Of a DNA stretch of 37,357 bases, positions 26,201 to 33,970 are shown piece after piece. A model generated the notes under the pieces. That model saw only the letters and a program-made list of their open reading frames with translations. It was not told the origin of the DNA and did not search any database. The translations under genes were made by a program, and so were the position numbers. Positions within the stretch are counted from its first letter, which is position 1, and the number at the start of each line of letters is the position of its first letter. The stretch is from CAZJYI01 sp964550025 (lineage in GTDB: Bacteria > Verrucomicrobiota > Kiritimatiellia > UBA8416 > CAYOBW01): assembly GCA_964550025.1 (NCBI GenBank), contig CAZJYI010000119.1, positions 1-37,357 of the forward strand. Direction: 5' to 3'.

Positions 26201-26458
26201 GTCTGGATCGACGGTGAGCATTTGAAGAATCGGCGAAAGGGTCAGGCCACAATTCCCGGAGGCAGCGGACGCCATTCAGGCAGACCATGGGGTGTCGGCA
26301 TCGACAACGACCGCCGCACGCACTTCGAGGACGGCAAGATCCTTCTGGCCTGCAACGGCTTCCTGCGCTGGGGTCACCGATTCGATGCGATCAAGTGCTA
26401 CAAGACCTTCTGGTTCGAGGCGATGAAGCTGCCGGAATTGCCCGCCGTCAGGGAATAG
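23282..26458 (+). CDS. Secreted PDZ / DUF6288-like protein with HEAT-like region
   Basis: The protein has 1058 residues. ATG 23282 follows AAAGGAGG, and a second ATG at 23279 sits too close to it. A signal peptide ends near L-M-A-A-D. A PDZ domain at about residues 50-130 has R-F-G-P-V-G-I-G-L, V-E-P-G-S-P-A and G-Q-I-I-E-S-I-N-G. Residues ~140-500 form an alpha/alpha-toroid-like domain rich in W, Y and G (C-E-Y-Y-L-R-T-G-D, G-G-G-H-M-N-A-A-G), as in DUF6288 proteins. Residues ~510-760 look like HEAT-type helices. A C-terminal beta domain has W-F-N-P and V-W-I-D-G-E. The function of the family is unknown; in PVC genomes it sits in polysaccharide-degradation clusters. A paralogue with a very similar N-terminus begins at 36595. 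The next gene is 20 bases away. Confidence 0.82.
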   Translation: MTWTHRRNVSGPLVLAMLMVPGLMAADGYYKQTPRFHMYPDPNAPRYTLKRFGPVGIGLDLRKPAFTMYINNVEPGSPAEACGKLKKGQIIESINGQTLKDEDPRVLLGNMITEAEARDGVMKMMIKDSPEAAAQEVIVKIPALGAYSDTWPLNCKKSDKIVRNFADFLAKNKESIGIGLDGALLFMLSTGEEKDLAVARRWVADLVEKYKDTEQIKTYPWFAGYNGPALCEYYLRTGDESILPVIEKLADYLKRTIYNGCWMGRGAANYSYMGGGHMNAAGVHCVVFLLMAKECGIKVDEHTLQSSLLQFYRFSGRGNVAYGDGEPEGGMTDNGRTTGLAFAMQAAANLHPDGEKSVYAKARDINATKGFYSTSWLFHGHTGGGIGELWRGQSMGLVKKKRPLQYRTFMDGRRWMYELARTHDGVFGWISGWNVSYEDTAKGGRGWGNWIPLVYTLPRKHLRLYGAPPSKFSKTYKIPDRPWGTAADDIFYSLIAAEYKPGKRQDVSKEQLVTDASMPILGRINDAEVSDETLLMYAHHIDQGIRAASARAINNHGRVHLVVPLLKSEDPRGRHAGITCIIGMSKGRPLPIEQVTDEMFELAAVMVNDPDEAWWVALGAMKALSRARPELVAPHVKRLLSWLDHEDWWLRNAAIAALTPVAADKRFYKQVLPKIGQIIVSDQRGKASAPLRGIVAKLPTADPQVQQFAIQTFAKAYEEFPATLVEPGGQDLSSNIPGLLANIASAIAGTPGGFDELYRIAPSRFPDEALPHEKIYFAADASQFGPELKKAFVPIIMDDMIPAYIEKNRKALEKEVAAREPGRAIDGLVALYKKAGHDDYDWKLHGPARDKIEWQYVTFDPPEKKLWEPNHRFREVTLPAGAESWFNPEFDSKAAGWKTGYAPFANLDGKLAPIGDCVGADHFCGCGEPPATFWDKEVLLMRAEIKLPPLRDGYAYRLLVGGRSHYNAGGGSDVWIDGEHLKNRRKGQATIPGGSGRHSGRPWGVGIDNDRRTHFEDGKILLACNGFLRWGHRFDAIKCYKTFWFEAMKLPELPAVRE

Positions 26459-26478
26459 CCGCTTAGGGGTGACCGTTG

Positions 26479-28119
26479 ATGCTGATTGACATTTCGATTG
26501 AGACTGACAAGGACACATTCAATCCCCTGCTGGAGCCCAGTGTCACCGGAAGTGTATCCGTGTGGGGCCACTACTCTGACAGGGCGTCGGAGCCGATCGG
26601 CGGCCCCAACCTGACCCTGGGAACGAAGACGAAGCTGGCCAGCGGTGATGTTGAGGTGATCAGGCTGGACGGTGACCGCATCGTTCCGGTCGAGGGCGGC
26701 GTCGGGACCATCGAGGCGATCGTTGTGGAGGGCGGCAAGACCTTCAAGGCCGAAAAGGACATTGTCGTGCGCCCCTTCTACCACGAGTACCACCAGGTGC
26801 TCGTGCTCAAGATCTTCAGTATCCATCCGAAGGATCATGTTGGCACGCCGACCTGCACGTTCGAGCAGACGCTTGAGGGTATCAGGAAGACGGACAACAT
26901 CACGCGCGGGATTCCGAAGATCCTCTACCTGGAGGGCTACCAGGAGGGAGGCTTTGACCAACTGTTTCCTGCGTGGCTACCGGTCGACCCAAGGCTGAAA
27001 CGGGAAGCCGATAAGACCGCCCTGGAGAGCCTGCGGTGGCTCATCAGGGAAGCCCGGCAATACAACACGATCGTCAGCCTGCACATCGACATGATCCAGG
27101 CTTATACCAATAGCCCGTTGTGGGACGAGTACGTCGAGAAGGATATTGTCGGCCGTGACGAGAACGGTGAGATCATCCTGCTTGACCAGGTCAACAATCC
27201 CGATGCCAAGATGAACTGGACGAGTTACACCCGGGAATGGGAGGAGGGGCTGGCGCAGCGGCGGATTGACGAGCTCCTTGAGGCGGTCCCCGAGTTGATC
27301 GATGGCCACACGATACACCTGGACAACCTGAACACCTACTACAAGCGCGAGAACCGCCCCTTGAGCCCCTGGCACGCCAAACCGGAGAATGGCGGCATCG
27401 ACATGTACAAGGAGGTCGAAACGATACGGAAGATCTTCCGGTACTTCCGGGACCGGGGGATCGACGTTACCGGCGAAGGCATCCTCTGGGCCCATCCGCC
27501 TGGAGAGGGCTTCTACGGACTCCAGGGCTATTCGTGGTGGGGGAGAGGTTCGGAACACTCGATGCGTGTGCCTGAGCGACTTTCGGCCCGCGGGGCCCAG
27601 TCCCGGTCACCGGAGGACTGGGACGTGTTGCCGGGCGACTACAAGTTCGCTTCCAGTATTCACGGCGAGGGTCCCTGGATGAAGGACCGAGAGACGATGC
27701 CCGGCCTCCTGCACCGCTTCTGCACGATGGCCTTGCCGTGGCACTACCTCAGCCGGCACGAGCGGCTGGCCCTGGTAGACGATGTGCTTTACTACTCTGA
27801 CGGGCTGATCGCCGGGGACGTCAACGGGAAGAAGACGATTCGCAAAGGGGATTACGTGCTGGTGGAGGACAGCAACGTCTTCGTTGAGGCGCGCTGGAAT
27901 GAGAAGGAGATCATCGCCTACAGCGAAGAGGGGTACGCGAGCAAGGAGTGGGTGCTGCCCGCAAGCTGGCGGGGAATCGAGGCCGTTGACGTGTATCGGA
28001 TCTCATTGGAAGGTGTCGAACCGGAGCAATCAGGAATAGATGTAGAGAATGGCCGGCTCAAGTTGTCCCTGGGACCGGGCAATGCGGTTTCCATTGTTCC
28101 CCGGGGAACGGTTCTTTGA
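26479..28119 (+). CDS. GH101-like glycoside hydrolase, no signal peptide
   Basis: The 546-residue protein starts at ATG 26479, eight bases after AGGGGTG. Residues 1-105 form a beta-rich Ig-like domain. Residues ~110-470 look like a (beta/alpha)8 barrel resembling endo-alpha-N-acetylgalactosaminidases of family GH101. Asp282 in H-L-D-N-L is a nucleophile candidate and Glu333 in V-T-G-E-G an acid/base candidate. The C-terminal ~75 residues are a beta-sandwich typical of barrel glycosidases. GH101 enzymes release the core disaccharide from O-glycans, but this protein is much shorter than characterised members, so another alpha-glycosidase family is possible. No export signal is visible, so it may be cytoplasmic. 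It lies 20 bases after the PDZ/DUF6288-like gene and is probably co-transcribed. Confidence 0.5.
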   Translation: MLIDISIETDKDTFNPLLEPSVTGSVSVWGHYSDRASEPIGGPNLTLGTKTKLASGDVEVIRLDGDRIVPVEGGVGTIEAIVVEGGKTFKAEKDIVVRPFYHEYHQVLVLKIFSIHPKDHVGTPTCTFEQTLEGIRKTDNITRGIPKILYLEGYQEGGFDQLFPAWLPVDPRLKREADKTALESLRWLIREARQYNTIVSLHIDMIQAYTNSPLWDEYVEKDIVGRDENGEIILLDQVNNPDAKMNWTSYTREWEEGLAQRRIDELLEAVPELIDGHTIHLDNLNTYYKRENRPLSPWHAKPENGGIDMYKEVETIRKIFRYFRDRGIDVTGEGILWAHPPGEGFYGLQGYSWWGRGSEHSMRVPERLSARGAQSRSPEDWDVLPGDYKFASSIHGEGPWMKDRETMPGLLHRFCTMALPWHYLSRHERLALVDDVLYYSDGLIAGDVNGKKTIRKGDYVLVEDSNVFVEARWNEKEIIAYSEEGYASKEWVLPASWRGIEAVDVYRISLEGVEPEQSGIDVENGRLKLSLGPGNAVSIVPRGTVL

Positions 28120-28172
28120 AGCGGATCGAACCGCTCTGGTGGCTGGCCACGTCTTGTTTTGGGATTGTTTGA

Positions 28173-28293
28173 GGACTAGCGACTCGCGACTAGCGACTGG
28201 CGAGGGGGAGGGACTCGCGACTTGCCGACACGCGAGTCGTTGCGTCGATGCGTCCAGAAGACTCGCGCGTCGCTGGTCGCGAGTCGCTAGTCC
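28173..28293. repeat. Nested long inverted repeat (cruciform)
   Basis: Arms of 31 bases at 28173-28203 and 28263-28293 pair at 28 positions, and the outer 18 are perfect. Inside the 59-base loop a second perfect stem, GACTCGCG/CGCGAGTC (28212-28219 with 28231-28238), forms. The word GCGACT and its complement recur throughout, so the unit seems built from short repeats. It lies between 28119 and 28346, where there is no gene. It may be a dispersed palindromic element, a transcription end or an mRNA-stabilising structure. Confidence 0.8.
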
Positions 28294-28345
28294 AAGATCT
28301 GAAAACCTCCCACGGACATGAGAACAAAGATGCCAGGAAATGGCC

Positions 28346-30418
28346 ATGAGACACGCACGTGAGCTTTGTTTGACGGGAGTCGTCGGAGTGATGGTCGCAC
28401 TGTCGCTCACGGTGTCCGTGAGGCCCGCGGCGGCGCGGGTCAATGTCAACATGTATGCCTCCAGCGGCCCCGCCGGGAACCAGGTCCCGCAAGACCCGGC
28501 CACGCTCGTGGGGCCCATCGGCGGGTCGGGAGAGACCTGGAACCAGTTCAACACCACGTCGGGAAGCAGCTTGCTCAACGCCACGGGCGGAGTCACCTCC
28601 GTGGGATTCAACAACAACGTCGGGAGCGGCTGGCTGAGGACCGGCGCAACCCTCACGATGCTCCTGGCCGAGAGGGCCCTTTTCGGCAAAGGCGCTGATA
28701 CGACGCACACCATCACCGGTCTGACGCCCGGCACCAGGTACGACATCTGGATCGCCTCCTGCGTTCACAACGCCTACGACCCGGAAGCCGGGCACGGCGA
28801 GTGGTCGACACCCAACCCAACGGTCACCTGGGGGCTGCAAGCCATCAACAATTTCAATCTGAACGGCAGCACATGGGAGTACGGAAACAACTTCGTGTGT
28901 TTCGAGCAGGTCGAGGCCGACGGCAGCGGCGAGATCGTTCTACATGGTGACGCGACCGATGCCGGCGAGATTGACAGCGGCCTTGCGTACCGCCTCGGCC
29001 TGAGCGGCTGGCAGATCCGGGAGAGCAGCGAGTCTGTGGTGGGACCGGTGGACCCGGACGTTTCCCAGGTTCAGGCAGATCCAACCCTCGTGAAGGCTGA
29101 CGGAGCCTCGACCTCTGTGGTCACGGTAATCTTGAAGGACGCCCTGGGCCTGGCAGTTACGAACAAGAACGTCATTCTGCTGAATACGGCCGGCCCGCAG
29201 ACGGCGACCATCATCCCCGCCACCTCCCAGGCAACAGATGCATCCGGCGTGGCGACGTTTACCGTCCGTTCCGCCTCCCCCGGGACGGAGACCTTCACGG
29301 CCTCGAATGTCACGGACAGCATCGTGATCACACAGACCGCCGACGTCGACTTCGTCGGAAGTGTGGACCCCGCCGTTTCCACCGTTGAGGCATGGCCCAC
29401 CAACGTCTACACGGACGGGTCTGCCACCATCACGGTCAGGTTGAAGAGCAGTTCCGGGTTTCCCATTCCGGGCAAGGACGTCGCCCTGCTGAATACGGCC
29501 GGCCCGCAACTGGCCGTCATCGACCCCGTCGCCGCTCAGACGACGGATGCGTCCGGTGTGGCGACGTTTGCCGTCAGCTCCACCAACACCGGCGTCGAAG
29601 TCTTCACGGCCACGAACGTCACCGACAACATGTTGATCACGCAGACCGCCAGCGTGGAGTTTCAGGAACTGCCGCCACCCGAGGGGGGCCTCATCAGCGT
29701 CAACCTGTACGCCTACGGCAACGGACTCCCAAACGAATGGGGCCAGGAATCCTGGAAGGAAACCGTGCGGATCGACGCGTTCGATCCGGATCGCTCCGCG
29801 GGCGTGTGGGAGACCATCTACTGGCAGAATGTTGTCGCAACCGACGCTTCGGAGACCATCACGAGCGACGACGGGGTCTCCACGGCAACATACGCGCGAT
29901 TGAGCTTCCGGAACGCCAGCCCGTACTGGTGGGTCGACACCCGCGACGACAGTGACTCCGTGGATACCGGAACAGCAACCCTGCTGGATGGTCACGGCTG
30001 TGGCACCGAGGTGGATCCTGGCGGGGGCAATCCCTTCCCCAACGTGATCTACGACTTCGAGGTAAGGGACATCCCTTACGAGGCATACGACGTCATCGTC
30101 TACTTCGGCATCAACGACGGTCAGTACTACAGCGGTCAGGGCAACATCAGGATCAACGAGCTCATTCACCCGGACCCGACGGACCAGGCGGGCCGCGTCA
30201 ACTTCCAGATACAGGCGTCAAGGGGCGAACCGACCGGCGCGCTCGATCCGGTCGACTTTGACGGCGACATCGGCAACTACATCCTCTTCGAGAAGCTGAC
30301 GGCTGCCACCTTCCGCGCACAAGTCTGGGGGGATGGATTCACCCACCTCGGCCCGGCCGGTTTCCAGATCAAAGAGGCGGTCCCGCTCCAGGGAGGGACG
30401 GTGCTCACGATCAGGTAG
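28346..30418 (+). CDS. Secreted protein with two invasin-type Ig-like domains
   Basis: The protein has 690 residues. ATG 28346 lies six bases after AGGAA, and ATG 28340 is an alternative. A signal peptide ends near R-P-A-A-A-R. Residues 35-230 form a beta-rich domain with L-A-Y-R-L-G-L-S-G-W-Q-I at its end. Two Big_1-like domains follow (about 235-335 and 337-440). They share S-x-V-x-A-x-P-T, V-T-V-I/I-T-V-R, L-L-N-T-A-G-P-Q and T-D-A-S-G-V-A-T-F. The near-repeat indicates a tandem duplication. The C-terminal part (450-690) resembles the N-terminal domain in overall style and ends with L-G-P-A-G-F-Q-I-K-E. It is likely a surface or extracellular adhesin, or a glycan-binding protein. It lies 52 bases before the fucosidase gene. 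Confidence 0.75.
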   Translation: MRHARELCLTGVVGVMVALSLTVSVRPAAARVNVNMYASSGPAGNQVPQDPATLVGPIGGSGETWNQFNTTSGSSLLNATGGVTSVGFNNNVGSGWLRTGATLTMLLAERALFGKGADTTHTITGLTPGTRYDIWIASCVHNAYDPEAGHGEWSTPNPTVTWGLQAINNFNLNGSTWEYGNNFVCFEQVEADGSGEIVLHGDATDAGEIDSGLAYRLGLSGWQIRESSESVVGPVDPDVSQVQADPTLVKADGASTSVVTVILKDALGLAVTNKNVILLNTAGPQTATIIPATSQATDASGVATFTVRSASPGTETFTASNVTDSIVITQTADVDFVGSVDPAVSTVEAWPTNVYTDGSATITVRLKSSSGFPIPGKDVALLNTAGPQLAVIDPVAAQTTDASGVATFAVSSTNTGVEVFTATNVTDNMLITQTASVEFQELPPPEGGLISVNLYAYGNGLPNEWGQESWKETVRIDAFDPDRSAGVWETIYWQNVVATDASETITSDDGVSTATYARLSFRNASPYWWVDTRDDSDSVDTGTATLLDGHGCGTEVDPGGGNPFPNVIYDFEVRDIPYEAYDVIVYFGINDGQYYSGQGNIRINELIHPDPTDQAGRVNFQIQASRGEPTGALDPVDFDGDIGNYILFEKLTAATFRAQVWGDGFTHLGPAGFQIKEAVPLQGGTVLTIR

Positions 30419-30469
30419 CCAGGAATATGGACCAGAGCTCTCTGATTCCATCCAAATGGAGAACAGCTG

Positions 30470-31798
30470 ATGACGCAGGATGCTGAGCAAAGAATGAAGT
30501 GGTGGCGGGATGCCAAGTTCGGGATGTTCGTGCACTGGGGATGCTACAGCGTGCTCGGGCGCGGTGAGCAGATCATGGCGCGTGACTTCATGCCCTTTGA
30601 CGAGTACCTGGAGGTCGCCAACCGGTTTCATCCGGCCCCGGACTGGGCGGACCAGGTGGCGACCCAGGCGGTGCGTGCCGGCGCCAAGTACGTGGTGCTG
30701 ACCACGATGCACCATGACGGATATTGCCTCTTCAAGACCGACACCGATTCGTTCAATGCCGTGGAGACCGGTCCCGGTCGCGACCTGATCGCCGAGTACG
30801 TCGAGGCTCTGAGGAAGCGCGGTCTGAAGGTTGGACTCTACTACTCGATTCTGAATTGGCGTTGGAAGGGGTTCTGGGCTCCGGAGAAACACCCGGACCA
30901 CCTGGTGAAGATGGTGAAGAAGATTCATGCGCAGGTCCGGGAGTTGCTCACCAATTACGGGAAGATCGATGTGCTCTGGTACGATGCGGGGCGGGTCCCC
31001 GGAAGCCGTACGCCCGGCAGCATCGGGTACCGGTCCCGCGACGTCGACCACTCCACCGGCGCCGAGTTCTATCGAGCACAAGAACTGAATGCCATGGCCC
31101 GGGAGCTCCAGCCCGGCATCCTCCTGAACGACCGCACCGGTGGCGGTCTCGGCGACTTCGGCACTCCCGAACAGCATGTGACCAGTGACCAGGGGGGGCG
31201 GGCGTGGGAAGCCTGCATGACGCTCAACTATGCCCCGGGTTGGGGAAACATCCGCCACTCCATAGCGGACAAGAGCGCGGGCCAGGTCCTCTTCAACTTC
31301 ATGGAGGCCGTGCGGCTCGGAGGTAACTTCCTGTTCAACATCGGTCCCGACGAAAAGGGCTATGTTGCCCCGCGCGACCGGGACGCGTTGGACCGCATCG
31401 GCAGATGGCTGGAGACGCACGGTGAAGCGGTCTACGGCACGAGGCCAAGCGCGATCTATACAGAACCGGTCCAGGGGCCCTGCTACCAGTACGGCATGTT
31501 CACCAGTCGGGAGAACATCGCGTACCTGACCATCTTCTACTACCCCGGCGATTACATCGTGATCTCGAAGGTCGGCCCCGCCATTCGCTCGGCGACCATG
31601 ATGTGCACCGGCCAAGAGCTGACGTTTGAGCCGATGAAGAATGCACGCTGGAAGATCTCCGGGCTTCCGGAAGAGCCCCCGTGTGACCTGGCCCCAGTCA
31701 TCAAGATCGAATTCGAGGCCCCGCCATATGAACTGAACTACTCTGACGGAGAGTGGATGGACGGGGCCTATGAAGCCACGGTGCTACCTCAATCCTGA
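30470..31798 (+). CDS. Alpha-L-fucosidase, family GH29
   Basis: This 442-residue enzyme starts at ATG 30470, preceded by TGGAG. The GH29 barrel is clear: K-F-G-M-F-V-H-W-G at 16-24, Y-V-V-L-T-T-M-H-H-D-G for the substrate pocket, and the nucleophile region I-D-V-L-W-Y-D-A-G with Asp172. A C-terminal beta domain follows. The enzyme removes alpha-linked fucose with retention. It has no signal peptide, so it probably acts in the cytoplasm on imported oligosaccharides. It heads a run of three terminal glycosidases (GH29, GH95-like, GH78), with 37 bases to the next start. The acid/base residue could not be assigned by eye. Confidence 0.93.
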   Translation: MTQDAEQRMKWWRDAKFGMFVHWGCYSVLGRGEQIMARDFMPFDEYLEVANRFHPAPDWADQVATQAVRAGAKYVVLTTMHHDGYCLFKTDTDSFNAVETGPGRDLIAEYVEALRKRGLKVGLYYSILNWRWKGFWAPEKHPDHLVKMVKKIHAQVRELLTNYGKIDVLWYDAGRVPGSRTPGSIGYRSRDVDHSTGAEFYRAQELNAMARELQPGILLNDRTGGGLGDFGTPEQHVTSDQGGRAWEACMTLNYAPGWGNIRHSIADKSAGQVLFNFMEAVRLGGNFLFNIGPDEKGYVAPRDRDALDRIGRWLETHGEAVYGTRPSAIYTEPVQGPCYQYGMFTSRENIAYLTIFYYPGDYIVISKVGPAIRSATMMCTGQELTFEPMKNARWKISGLPEEPPCDLAPVIKIEFEAPPYELNYSDGEWMDGAYEATVLPQS

Positions 31799-31835
31799 AA
31801 TGAATGACGCCGGGAAACTGAGAGGCCTGAGAACC

Positions 31836-33956
31836 ATGAACAGCAAAGCGACTGTTTCACAACACATAACAGAGTTCACCGAACCGCCTCAAATGACGCC
31901 TGCAGACAAGGCGGTAGACGGTCCGCTGCTGGGTAACGGCGACATGGGCGTGGCCATCGCCGGCAACGCCAACGAGCACCACTTCATTCTATGCAAGAAC
32001 GACCTCTGGCGGCTGGCGCATCAATATGACAAGTCCTGTCCCGTACCGCTGGGGCAACTGTCCATCCGCTTCGATGGATTCTCCCGCGCCGGTTACCGGG
32101 TCACGCAGGATCTGTACACCGCGACGACCATCGGTGCCTTTGAGTTGCCAAGAGCATCCATGACCATGACCAGCTATGTGGCGGCTACACGGAATCTGCT
32201 GGTCGTGGAAATGGCAGCGACCGGTCGAGCCGTCAACGCAAGGGCTTCTCTCGCCGTAGCCGGCGGGCGTGGCGCAGAAACACAGACAGGCAGAACCGGT
32301 TCGACCTTCTGGGGCACCCGCGCCTTCTCCGCGGATGTGGACATTCCCACCGGAGCGGCGGCGGCCTGGACCTTGTGTGAGGAGGACTGCCTGGGAGCTG
32401 ATGGGGCCTTTGTGGTTACCCCCGACAAGCCGGTGACCCTGGTGCTGGCCATGGCGAGTGTTTTTCAACACGACGATCCCCTTGCGGTGGCCAGAGCTTC
32501 GCTCAGGGACTTCTCCGCAATCAGACAAGCTCACGAAGCCTGGTGGGCCGACTACTGGGACAAGTCGTATGTCAGCATCGATGACCCGGTGATCGAGAAG
32601 CAGTACTACCTGTCACTCTACGGCATGGGCTCCTGCTCACGTAATCCGGAGTTCCCGCCGCCAATCTTCGGTTGGACCACAACGGACAACCCGCTATGGG
32701 AGGGTGACTACCACCTGAACTACAATCACCAGGCTCCCTTCTATGGACTGGCCCGGGCCAACCGTCTTGAGCAGGCGGATCCGCATGATGCGCCTTTCCT
32801 CGACTTCATGGAGCGCGCGGCCTGGCACTGCCGGGAGATGTATGGGCACGAGGGAGGCATCTACCCCGTCGGTATTGGCCCCAAGGGGATCGAGACGACC
32901 TATGAGGCGGAGAAGTACTATGGCGATGTCAGCAACTGCGTGGAGCATGGCGGGCTCTTCTATGGGCAACGCACTAATGGCTCCTATGGTCTCGTGAACA
33001 TGGCCCCCCGCTGGTACACCACGCTGGACCTCGACTATGGCAGGAAGATTTACCCCTTCGTTCTGCAGATGGCCGTTTTCTGGCAGCACTACGTGACATG
33101 GGGTGAGAGCGGCGATCGCTATCTCATTGAGAATGACTCCTGCCACGAGGGATCCGGCGCCGACCTGAACTCCTGCGTCTCGCTGGCACTGTGCCGACTC
33201 GCCCTGACGCTGGCGCTGGACCTGGGCCGGGCCCTCGGGGAGGATTCTGAACGGCGTGAGACGTGGCAGCACATTCTCGATCATCTCAGTGTCGGCGCCG
33301 TACAGGAGTTGGAAGGTAAGACAGTGTTCCGCTACACCGAAAAGGGCAGGGAGTGGTGGAAGAACAACACGATCGGTATCCAGCAGATCTACCCGGCGGG
33401 GCAAGTCGACCTGGACAGCGATCCCGAGCTGCTGCAGGTGGCAAGGAATACCATCGATGTGATGCAGCGCTGGCACGATTTCAACGGTTCCAACAGTTTC
33501 TTTCCGGCCGCGGTACGAGTCGGGTACGATCCGGACAGAATCCTGCACGAGCTGCGGGACTACGCTGAGCACGCCGGCCCCAACGGTTTCCAGCGGGGGA
33601 ACCCGCATGGTATCGAGAACCTGAGCACCGTCCCTAACACCATTAACGAAATGCTCTGCATGGGGCACAACGGGGTGCTGCGTCTCTTTCCCGTATGGCC
33701 GAAAGAGCGGGACGCCGCTTTCGTCAACATCCGTTGCTGGGGCGCGTTCCTTGTTTCCGGCGTGCTGAAGGACGGCGTGGTGCAGAAGGTGACGATCCTC
33801 AGTGAGAAGGGCAGCGACTGTACCGTGGGCAACCCCTGGCCCGGGAAGCCGGTGCAGGTCCTTCGGAATGGGGAGACGGCTGAGGTTGTGGAGGGGGAAC
33901 GCTTCACACTGGCAACGGTTGCGAATGAGAGCATTGCGCTTGAACGTCCTGAGTGA
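31836..33956 (+). CDS. GH95-like glycoside hydrolase (alpha-fucosidase/galactosidase type)
   Basis: The 706-residue protein starts at ATG 31836, ten bases after AGAGG; upstream in-frame starts overlap the fucosidase gene and lack a ribosome binding site. The N-terminal beta-sandwich has L-L-G-N-G-D-M-G-V and C-K-N-D-L-W. The (alpha/alpha)6 barrel includes Y-H-L-N-Y-N-H-Q-A-P and N-D-S-C-H-E-G-S-G, where Glu438 is the likely general acid by position. The C-terminal part has N-E-M-L-C-M-G-H-N-G and L-R-L-F-P-V-W-P, as in GH95. GH95 enzymes invert and release alpha-1,2-fucose or alpha-galactose. No export signal is seen. The order and spacing suggest an operon with the GH29 and GH78 genes. A sister family of GH95 is possible because the usual S-P-E-N motif is absent. 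Confidence 0.75.
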   Translation: MNSKATVSQHITEFTEPPQMTPADKAVDGPLLGNGDMGVAIAGNANEHHFILCKNDLWRLAHQYDKSCPVPLGQLSIRFDGFSRAGYRVTQDLYTATTIGAFELPRASMTMTSYVAATRNLLVVEMAATGRAVNARASLAVAGGRGAETQTGRTGSTFWGTRAFSADVDIPTGAAAAWTLCEEDCLGADGAFVVTPDKPVTLVLAMASVFQHDDPLAVARASLRDFSAIRQAHEAWWADYWDKSYVSIDDPVIEKQYYLSLYGMGSCSRNPEFPPPIFGWTTTDNPLWEGDYHLNYNHQAPFYGLARANRLEQADPHDAPFLDFMERAAWHCREMYGHEGGIYPVGIGPKGIETTYEAEKYYGDVSNCVEHGGLFYGQRTNGSYGLVNMAPRWYTTLDLDYGRKIYPFVLQMAVFWQHYVTWGESGDRYLIENDSCHEGSGADLNSCVSLALCRLALTLALDLGRALGEDSERRETWQHILDHLSVGAVQELEGKTVFRYTEKGREWWKNNTIGIQQIYPAGQVDLDSDPELLQVARNTIDVMQRWHDFNGSNSFFPAAVRVGYDPDRILHELRDYAEHAGPNGFQRGNPHGIENLSTVPNTINEMLCMGHNGVLRLFPVWPKERDAAFVNIRCWGAFLVSGVLKDGVVQKVTILSEKGSDCTVGNPWPGKPVQVLRNGETAEVVEGERFTLATVANESIALERPE

Positions 33957-33970
33957 GGAACACAGCGAGC

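Noticed and set aside
24983..26275. 430-residue minus-strand open frame
   Set aside because: It is antisense to the PDZ/DUF6288-like gene, with no start signal or domain.
28173..28293. CRISPR array
   Set aside because: The repeated words are nested inverted repeats without regular spacers, and no cas gene is present.
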